A DNA stretch of 64,000 bases from positions 55,063,437-55,127,436 of the forward strand of contig NC_052351.1 of assembly GCF_009727055.1 (NCBI RefSeq). Reading direction: 5' to 3'. A program made the position numbers and the translations under genes. Position 1 is the stretch's first letter; each line of letters opens with the position of its first letter. Below, in pieces: positions 56,232-64,000 of this stretch. Under the pieces are notes generated by a model. That model had not been told where the DNA came from. It ran no database searches and worked only from the letters and a program-made list of their open reading frames with translations. Source of the DNA: Benincasa hispida. Lineage: Eukaryota; Streptophyta; Magnoliopsida; Cucurbitales; Cucurbitaceae.

Positions 56232-57935
56232 TGGTGCATTATTTTATGCAATGAAATAATGGTGTGGAATTCGTTGGTGGAAAATGCGTTGTGCAAACAA
56301 GTTTTCTTAGCAAGACCCAAGTATAAATCCTACTGAGTTTCCTGGTAAGCCCAGGGTCCAACTCAGGGACCAAAAAAAACAATATGCGGTAGTAATTTTT
56401 AGATCACTTTGCGGTAACAATAAATCAAAGAGTAGGTTGGTTTGTTGTTTACAGTATAAAATGTATGCTGCGGAGTTAAGAAAAGAGTTAATGTTACGGA
56501 AGATGCAATGAATATGGGGGCAACAGGTTGAGAAGTGGTTTAACTAATACTTCCTAGGATTGCGTTAATGTTATGCGGTCATGCTACATGCATACAATAG
56601 CAAATCATCTCTCAATGCAAATCCTACGGCTTCTAGTTTTAGAACGCATGCGATATATGCGATGATGTCTATAGGACTTACACATAAGCCTCTATTCTTG
56701 TCTATGCGATGGCGATGGACACACACACATACAAGGCGACCGCATAATACCTTAACCTATCTCTAGGGTGCATGCGATGCATGTTGACAAACAGAGCTTA
56801 TCTCTAAGTCTCTATCTCTTGCTTATGCACATCTAATCTTTCTCTCTCGAGTCTAGATTCTTCGAGTAGATTCTAATCTAGCTCTCTCAAGTATTAGGTT
56901 ATTTCTTTAGACTCTCTCTCGAGTAGCTCTAAAGGGTGTTGGGCACAACATAAGACAAGATGATCGCATGCAATGAAGATCCTAGGTCATGTTAGCTAAG
57001 TTCTTCTCAACCCATTCGATAGATTTAGCTACTCATGCGCTCTTTAAAGAGAGTGAACATATGTAGATAATCAAGTTCCATTTTATAGATATATAATCGA
57101 AATACAGAATGACAATGCGGAATAAGAATAAAAAGCCTGGTAGCAATTTCTTGCTTCCTAAGGCTTTTACACTTTTCTTCTCTACTCTGCTCAGAAGATA
57201 ATCTTGCTCTCACAAGAGTCGGCCCTCTCTCTTTTTTTCCACGCCTCCTGGGTTCTCTCTCGAGCTGACCAGGGCGACCTTCTGGCATCTCTTCCCTTCT
57301 CTCGCTCTGCCTTCTAAGTATAAAAAAACTAAGAACAAGGCTACTTCTATCTATAGGGAAAATTATCGAGCTGAACGAACTCCTTCACTGAAGATGGCCT
57401 TTGGTATTTATAGATCTTTGGGATGAAAGGCTTCTTCTCTCTTATGATTGCACTAATGGGATGGCATTAATTCTCTATCTGATGCGCTGAATATTTTTCA
57501 CCGAAAAGTTGAGTGTACTTGCTCCAGTAGATCATTAACGGTTTGTCGACTTAATTCGAAATCGACCGTCATCAGCTTTCTGTCCCATCGTGATTTATTA
57601 TGCTTTTCACCAGATGCGCCCACCATGATGCGCCGGCTCTATGCGGCAACTTTCTTGAGCAGATATTTGCAAGCGCAAATGATCACATAGCCTTGTGTCA
57701 ATGCAATCTCTTAATGCGCTCGGACGTTAATTTCTTTGGATCGCATTTCTGCCTTACGTCAACGCATTTTCTGCACAAAAATACATAAGCTAGCTATTTT
57801 AATGAGATGGACGCATGCGATCGCAATGTTATGAACTTAATGCTTTTGGACGCAATATTGTATATTTTTATCAATGCAATCCTGCATTGTTTTATAACTT
57901 TGCGTTGTAATAACGTGCATTTCTGTCCGTTATCA
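56232..57935 (-). repeat. Element B 5' LTR
   Basis: 1,704 bp from TGGTGCATTATT to CCGTTATCA, closely similar to 44903-46723. TATA complement TATTTATAG at about 57405-57413. Conserved LTR block complement at 56341-56370. Confidence 0.9.
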
Positions 57936-58005
57936 CACCCCCAAATTTAAACAATGCTTGTCCTCAAGCATAAGCTAAATATTTCCTTTAGAAAGTCAAC
58001 TGCCT
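57936..58005 (-). other. Extra Athila internal fragment
   Basis: CACCCCCAAATTTAAACAAT, then CCTCAAGCATAAGCTAA, repeats the polypurine side of element B (46724-46800) on the outer side of its 5' LTR. This LTR was therefore also the 3' LTR of a second, now truncated, copy. Confidence 0.8.
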
Positions 58006-58779
58006 AGGCCCATGGCCCGTAGCAAGCTCACACTTGGGATAGTTTCCTTTGTCTTACATTGGAAGTTTAAAGGTTGCAAAGAGTGTATAAATATGAAAGC
58101 TCTCTAATGGAAAGAACTTATCGAGGGCCCTTGCAATCAAATGACATTTATAATCTCGATCATGAACTTCAACTACTAGGTAGTATCAATAGTAAGACAC
58201 CGACGGACATTTGACCCAGCTATAATCACAAACAACTCATGAAGGATCGATTTACTTGTAATGATTATATCCATGGACAAAACTTGTTCCACAATGCATA
58301 AGAGTGCATCTATAGATCTATAATGGAGTGACTTATAGTTAATGAATGAAAATTTATTGATTAAAGAGAGTTTAATTAATTGATTTTGGAACATGAAAAT
58401 TGATTACTGTTGAACAGGGCTTCAATTATGTTTTAACCAAAAAAGTAGTGTGCATTGGGCAATGCAGCTACATCATATCTGAACACTGACTTAGTCATGG
58501 ACAGAAAACTCCTCCTATTCGGTCTTGTATCAAGTTCCTTTAGGAGCTAAGCAGCTAACGGCTATATTTCTATAGTTAGCTAGACCTTAGATTAATTACA
58601 TGCAATTTATTTATCCCGTGGTGTCCCTTATTCCTAAGGCTATGTGAATATCTATTTATATCCTAGCTTTCTCAATATTAAAACTCTACTAGATTGCTTA
58701 CCTAAGTGGCCAATTTAACTTAATGATACTTATCTATAAACTCAACAAAGGAAAATGCATAAATCACAGAGGTATTGTT
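58006..58779 (+). other. Unassigned, with copia LTR scrap
   Basis: 58190-58420 matches the middle of the copia LTR in plus orientation ('gacccagctataatcacaaacaactc...gatcgatttact'). The remainder shows no gene or recognised repeat. Confidence 0.5.
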
Positions 58780-60178
58780 CGAGCTAAAAATGATGTCGTT
58801 AGTTCAACTTAACCCAAAACAAATAAAATTTTTAAAACGTGTACAACTAGTAATACTAACACATAGTAAGAGTAGAAGCACGAGGTCAATCCACAAAGAA
58901 CCTCTATTAATCGGCAAAATTGAGTTTTGAAATCCAAATTGAGGGGGGCTTGTTGGTTTTAAGAAACAAAGTAAAAGTAAAACAATAATTGATATGAAAT
59001 TTTGATAATGAGATTAATGAGAGAGAGTATGAAAGAAATTATGTAAGAAATTCAATGGAAAAAGGATCTTGGGGGTTTTATGTAGATTAACCTAATTCTA
59101 TCATAGACTTAATTGATTTCAAGAAATTTTAATTGTTCCATAGTTCATTAAGGCTAAGAATTAATACCCTAATTAGCCAATTAACCAAATGGGTCAATTA
59201 ACCCTAATTTAGTTCATAAACGTTTCCTAAATACATTCCACATTTAATTCATAAATTGCATGCATTTCTTGGGTTTTCTCAACTATGACATTCTTGAAAT
59301 TAAAAAGACTAAAACAAGCATGATTAATATGAATGTTCTAAACTAGTAAATCTTTTCAAGAAAATAAGAAAACAAGTCCAAATTTTCCATCAAAATTACT
59401 AGTTCTTGCAACGTAATTACAATTATGCTTGCATACAAAAATCTAACAAAATTGACGTGTCAACTCATTTTTATCAGATTTATTGACAACATTCAAGAAA
59501 AACAAATTATAAGAAGATATTTAAAGAAAAATCTCAATAATTGGCTAACCTAAAATAATCCCTAAGATAAAAGAACTTACCTACTCATAAAGTGGCAAAA
59601 TCTTCAAGAAATCCATTGAGTCTTGCAAGAATTTGTACAAAGATTGAAGAAAATTACGAAAATCTCTCTAAAAAATATAGAGAAAAGCTCTCAAGATTGT
59701 AGAAATGGCTGAAAACTGCTTTTACATAGATGGTGCAGCGTTGCAACACTGGTAGGAAGTGTTGCAATGCTCTTTTGCGTAGGCGCGCACGTTTTTTTTA
59801 TCTTTCCGTCAAAATCCATAGTGTTACAATGTTGCCCTGTACATCAGCATTCTGCCTTGACCTTTTAATGACAGACAAACAATGACAGATGGCAAAAATT
59901 TTCTTTTAATGACACACAAAAGATGTCGGTTGGAAAGAAATCTGCACCTCTTCCTATTTTCTTCCTTCTTTTCTTCTCTTATTTTGATCCATTGCTCAAT
60001 TTTGACTTCTTTGGCTATATTTTTTGTCCTTTTTTCTCCAATTTAATCCAAATTTTTCCTAATGACTCTCAAATGCTCCTAGGACTATTTTACCTATAAA
60101 ATTGACATATTAAGCAAATCAATAGTATAAAATTGAGGGAGTTGATGTGTAAAATATAGTTCATTTCAAGACCTATCA
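58780..60178 (-). repeat. Element C 3' LTR (left end approximate)
   Basis: The right end ACCTATCA gives complement start TGATAGGTC. The left end is estimated from the position of the conserved LTR block (58879-58905). It contains repeated GTTGCAA(T/C)GCT text (59745-59850), also seen in the LTR at 30740-30830. Confidence 0.62.
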
Positions 60179-60200
60179 AAATACCACCAACTTAGCTCTT
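60179..60200 (-). other. Element C polypurine tract
   Basis: The complement GAGCTAAGTTGGTGGTATTT abuts TGATAGGTC, with AGGATGACCAA upstream. It is a degenerate version of the module in the other elements. Confidence 0.65.
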
Positions 60201-61859
60201 GGTCATCCTAAGAAAGTATTATTGAAAACATACGTTCAATCAAGGCAACAATATGAATAACTTATTTGTTTATTCATTCATTCGTTCATTCAAATTTTTT
60301 ATATGCTCACTTGACTTACACAAATATTTCATTCTTAACTCTTTTCTAAACAATCAACGAAGCATCGATACAAACAAGCATTTAAAAATTTAGAATTTAC
60401 TAACAATCAATTGAGTTTTATTTCTGAAAAGAAAAATCTTTTTCTAGCCAAATCATGAAAGAAAAAGTTTTTGTTTATTTAAGAGTCTATGGCTAGTGGA
60501 AAGGTGATATCTAACTCTCAATTCCTCTTCGCCCTACACTGGCTTAGTTATTGGTCTAAAATATACCTAAACTTGCAAAAAAGAGAGGCAATTCAAAGAT
60601 AAGGGTGCCTTTTATAAACTCACGCACACAAATCTTAATTGGCATTTATTTTACCTAGAAGGATAGCTTCCACACTCCAACTGTTGGGAACCTATCACTC
60701 TTTTTTTGTGGGCCCTAATTAGATACGATGGAGGTAGTTCTTTTCTCCTCTATCCACATACACACACATTAGTGAAATTTATGTTATTTTAAAATTTGCT
60801 TTATTTTTTTAATTTTTTTAGCAACTTTTTCGTAGGCCTTATTTATCCTTTTTGTCTAGACTTGCTTCTACAACAAGTTGTTTGTTCTAAAGACCAAAAA
60901 TTTTCCTATCAGGGTAACAAAGAAAATCAATTAGAAATGATATTTCTAAAAGTCTAAGATTTTAAATAATATATAAAAACAAAGCATTCGATTTTTTATG
61001 AAATTAAAAGGAAATGAATTTTTCTTTTGAAAAATGGTTCCACAATTTTGTTAGAAAATTTTAAAATGTCTAAAATTTTATTTGTATCTTTGCTAAAAAT
61101 AGTGTGTCATCAAAATTTTCATCAATAAGAAAGAAATGATTGTGTAAAATTCTAATGAGAATATAAGACAAAATGAATGTAATTCTTTTAATTTGTGTTT
61201 TCATGCATTTATTCATTTATAGAAAAATAGTCTTTTGGAGCATAAAAAAGAAATCATGATTCACAATCTCATCATCGTAGAGCCAAAGACATATAGTCAA
61301 GATATCAAAATATCAAAATGATAAAATCTAAACCTAACCTGAGCTCAGATACTCAAGGGTTCTAGACATGCACTTTTATATCATTATAGAGCAAAAAATT
61401 TAAGTAGGGCTCATTTTTCTATGAAAAAAATACATAAAAAATATGCAAGGAATGTTTCCCACCCCCAACTTAAGAATTGACATTGTCCTCAATGTTTAAA
61501 CTATGTATATAAGTTCAAGAACAAAAAGTAAGGGATGTAGAGAGAAACTTCCCTAATTTTTGTGGTTGCTTATTCTTTTGCTTGAGAGAATTCCTTGTTT
61601 TTGTTTTTCTTTGAGCTTTCCTTTTTCTTGAGTTTACCTACAAAGAAAAATAAAAATCAATTGTTCTTTCATTCTTTTATTTATTAACAAAGTATGCTAA
61701 GAAATACAAAAACAATAAAGGAAAAGAAAAAGAAAAGAGAAAACAATTGAAAATGAAAAGAAAGAGAAAATTCATCTTGTTTTGCAAATTTGATTGCTCG
61801 ACGTTGGTGAAGAAGGGAATCAAATGTTTGAGGGATTAGTCAAATGCAAGTTCAATTGA
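60201..61859 (-). other. Element C 3' noncoding region
   Basis: AT-rich with no coding signal. A second polypurine module (complement TTCTTAAGTTGGGGGTGGG, preceded by TGAGGACAATG) is at about 61455-61490. A weak relic of the hairpin may sit at 60670-60690 ('ccacactccaactgttggg'), but I would not count it. Confidence 0.5.
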
Positions 61860-62612
61860 ACTTGGTTTACATGCCCTTCATTGAAGACTTTAAACTTATG
61901 CCCGTTCACCTTGAAAATTTTTCCTGTTTCAAGGAACATCAAAATTCTCAATCTTTTTAGGCCCTTTCTTCTTGGGATTCTTGAAACAACTATCTAAGAA
62001 TTTGCTCTTCTTAGGAGATGGGAGAGTCTTGGACTCATTTCCTTTTAAGTGCACTTTAAAAACAGAGCAAAAGTTAGAAGCCTTATTTTTGTTTTTGTAA
62101 CAAACAAATTTAGAATTAGAATGATGAGTTGAAGGTTTTTCTTTCAAACAAACTTCGTTTTGAGATTTTGAATTTATTTTTAAAGTATCAAAATTTTGGC
62201 AGAAATTGTTGGAGAAATTTAAATCGATCTTTGAAGAAAATTGATTATTTTTGCAAATTTCAAGAGAAGAATTAGAAACATGTTTTTTGTTTGAAACATT
62301 ATGATCGCAAAAATTAAGAGATGTATGAGAAGAAGAATTATGGGAAATCCAATCAAAGTCATAATCTATAAAGGAAGCTACCAAACTATCAAAATTTTCA
62401 TACAACATGGAATCAACAACATCATTTATCTCATCATGTGTTTCAATGGAGCAAAGAGACAAGTACTCTTCCAGAAATTTCATGGCATCATAAATGTTGA
62501 ATGATTTTACTTTTCCATCAAGTTCTACCAACAAATATTCTTTATCTACATCAATTCTAGTTTTTGCGGTTTTCATGAAAGGTCTTCCTTGTAAAATATT
62601 AGAAGAAGACAT
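61860..62612 (-). CDS. Element C post-protease ORF, possibly truncated pol
   Basis: 227 codons without a stop (61929-62612). The N-terminus LQGRPFMKTAKTRIDVDKEY and FNIYDAMKFLEEYLSLCSIE matches the end of protease plus linker in element A (6720-6850). The rest is Asn/Ser/Lys-rich and low in recognisable structure (SSKIDLNFSNNFCQNFDTLK), ending KKKGPKKIENFDVP. Just beyond the stop another frame reads KIFKVNGHKFKVFNEGHVNQ, like the extreme C-terminus of Athila-type pol. RT to integrase would normally lie between. The start is the first Met. A real start may be upstream across a frameshift. Confidence 0.55.
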
Positions 62613-63069
62613 AGTGTAAGGTTATCCACTTTCAAGATATAAAAATCAACGAAAAAAATCAATTCACCTACTCTCAATAAGACATCTTCAACTATGCCTA
62701 GAGATTGTATGTATGACCTATCAGCAAGTTGTATGCAAACATTAGTTTTTTTTATAGGCCATTCAATTTTAGGTCTTCATAAATATGGTAAGGCATGACA
62801 TTTATTGAAGCACCTAAATCAAGCATAGCATGCATAATGATTCTTTCTCCTATTTTGCATGGCAAGGTAAACATTCCTGGATCTCTACATTTTTTAGGTA
62901 TATCTTTTTTTAACAAAGCAGAGACATTCTTGCTAACGGTTACTCTCTCCTCTTCCTTCCCTTTTCTTTTCTTAGTACATAAGTCTTTAAAAAAAATTAG
63001 CATACCTAGGTATTTGTTGAATAGCATTAAGCAAAGGGATGTTAATTTATATCTTTTTGAACTTCTCAA
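62613..63069 (-). pseudogene. Element C protease remnant
   Basis: The frame at 62752-63069 holds PKKCRDPGMFTLPCKIGERI and the aspartic protease motif AMLDLGASINVMPYHIYEDL. After a shift the next frame reads VCIQLADRSYIQSLGIVEDV and LLRVGELIFFVDFYIL, the middle of the same domain. Another shift leads to the ORF beginning at 62612. The catalytic Asp is kept but the domain is split over three frames. Confidence 0.8.
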
Positions 63070-63227
63070 TAAGCTCTAAATTGATATCCTCTCCTTTAGG
63101 CTTTGCTAATCTACGAGGGAATGATGCCTTAGGTACATGGGGTTCTACTCTAGAAGGGGAGTAATCACATACCTCGGAAAAAATAGGAGTCTCCTTTGTT
63201 CACTTACCTTGCTCTCTTGTCCTTCTA

Positions 63228-63990
63228 TTACCTTTTCTTGCTTCTTTGAAGGGGATTGAACGGGTTTGCATTTGGAGAGAAGGAGGAGGGAATCTCCTTT
63301 CCACTTTTAAGAGTTATTGCACTTATGTTCGCATGCTCCGATTGGGCGAGAAGCTTTTTAAAGGACTTGCTTTCTAGCTTGCTTACCACGATGGTTAGTT
63401 GGGTAATTTGAGTCCCCAAATTGGTGAAGCCATGTCTTGTTTCTTGTTGAAAAGATTTGGTGTCTTGCTGAAGTGATTTGATCTCTTGTTGCAATTGAAT
63501 GTTGTCTTTTTGAAGTTGATGTAGTTCCTGTTGAATTTTAAAGAGTGGTCAGCTAGTGATTTTACAGCATCCTCTAAAGGCATACCTGAGGAAGATGATG
63601 AGGAATATTGGTTTCGATTTTCAAATTGTCCTTGAGATCCTGACTTGAAGTTAAGATGATCTCTCCACCCTTGATTCTAGGTTTGCCCATGTGAATCGTA
63701 CTTCCTTTGGGAGCCTTCTATTGCATTCACTTGAGCTTGTGGGCAAGCTTCGGAAGTATGTCCAACTACTTCACATGCTCCACATGTCTTAACTTAAGGA
63801 AGACCGCCTTGGGCAACCTGTATAAAAAGAGACACGAGATTAGAAACTTGAGCTCTAAGCTTACTTACATCTTTGGATTGAGCAATGTTGTGGTCAAGAG
63901 TCCTTGATTCGAAATTCTAAGAATTTTCCGCCATGGTGGATATGAGTTGACTAGCTTCGGTGGGCATCTTGTCAACTAGAGCCCCTCCAA
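63228..63990 (-). pseudogene. Element C gag C-terminal half
   Basis: Complement from the right edge: LVDKMPTEASQLISTMAENS, then a complete zinc knuckle CGACEVVGHTSEAC (CX2CX4HX4C, about 63750-63790), then QGQFENRNQYSSSSSGMPLE. A long Gln-rich coiled coil (LHQLQKDNIQLQQEIKSLQQ onwards, about 63430-63540) follows, ending in ANISAITLKSGKEIP near 63300. One frameshift lies near 63520 and a stop near 63910. The N-terminal capsid part is outside the window. Unlike the copia gags here, its CCHC set is intact. Confidence 0.82.
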
Positions 63991-64000
63991 TGGCAGCATC

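Larger units (their letters stand above)
44903..57935 (-). mobile_element. Athila-like Ty3/gypsy element B
   Basis: Minus-strand element: 5' LTR 56232-57935, primer site 56209-56225, gag from 56062, protease, RT and RNase H to about 51905, then foreign sequence (47708-51900), then the 3' noncoding region with two hairpins and two extra polypurine modules (46737-47707), polypurine tract and 3' LTR (44903-46723). The two LTRs are very alike over most of their length, suggesting a rather young element, yet the coding region is broken and integrase is gone. A further fragment of the same family follows the 5' LTR at 57936. Confidence 0.85.
58780..64000 (-). mobile_element. Gypsy-like element C lacking RT and integrase
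   Basis: Minus strand and open at the right window edge. 3' LTR about 58780-60178, polypurine tract, a 1.7 kb 3' region, a short remnant of the pol C-terminus (about 61860-61928), then directly the post-protease ORF, protease and gag. RT, RNase H and integrase are absent between protease and the pol tail. It resembles a gag-protease-only non-autonomous element. Confidence 0.72.

Noticed and set aside
60670..60690. Seventh hairpin copy in element C
   Set aside because: Only a short CCAAC/GTTGG match. The inner helix and flanks are not recognisable.
1..64000. tRNA, rRNA or intact host genes
   Set aside because: No cloverleaf-like or rRNA-like sequence was noticed on reading, and every ORF with recognisable protein similarity is of retrotransposon origin. 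A tRNAscan and protein search would settle it.

Overview
The window looks like heterochromatic, transposon-packed DNA of a flowering plant. I suspect a cucurbit because the copia and Athila-type proteins look familiar from that family, but this is a memory-level impression and not a demonstrated identity. I find no intact host gene, no rRNA or tRNA gene and no functional transposon ORF. Essentially everything recognisable is LTR retrotransposon sequence: Ty1/copia (LTRs beginning TGTTGGG or TGTTGGA) and Ty3/gypsy of the Athila kind (LTRs beginning TGATA), inserted into one another and decayed.

Layout. 1-1814: copia fragments in both orientations. 1815-13957: a copia LTR split by an 11.2 kb Athila-like element (A, 2400-13590, + strand) with two 1.9 kb LTRs, primer site, recognisable gag-PR-RT-RNase H-INT and polypurine tract. 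13958-18926: copia gag and LTR pieces. 18927-26873: a complete-ended but internally deleted copia element on the minus strand (TSD CAATT), inserted in an older LTR of its own superfamily that continues at 26879-27350. 27351-29870: unassigned DNA and a truncated copia LTR. About 30.2-44.7 kb: two gag-only, gypsy-like elements head to head (minus then plus, junction near 36955). They are interrupted by a copia solo LTR (32020-34172) and two Athila solo LTRs (37938-39345; 42489-44496, the latter with TSD ACAAC). 44903-57935: a second Athila-like element (B, minus strand) whose integrase core is replaced by another Athila LTR and a GC-rich unassigned block. Part of a further copy follows. 58780-64000: a third gypsy-like element (C, minus strand) that keeps gag and protease but appears to lack RT, RNase H and integrase.

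The most interesting signal is noncoding. A 36-37 nt hairpin, TTGG-A-TGTYN-(15-16 nt)-GRRYA-AG-CCAA, occurs six times in four different gypsy elements, always between the coding region and the 3' LTR in the sense direction. Its inner helix changes by compensatory or G-U substitutions between copies. In elements A and B two hairpins sit between two copies of a GAGGACA...polypurine module.

The window also has clear assembly artefacts. Two 38-bp head-to-head Tn5/Nextera mosaic-end junctions lie at 24594-24631 and 26598-26635, and two N gaps (5391; 46317-46337) are flanked by duplicated sequence. Structure around these points should not be read as biology.
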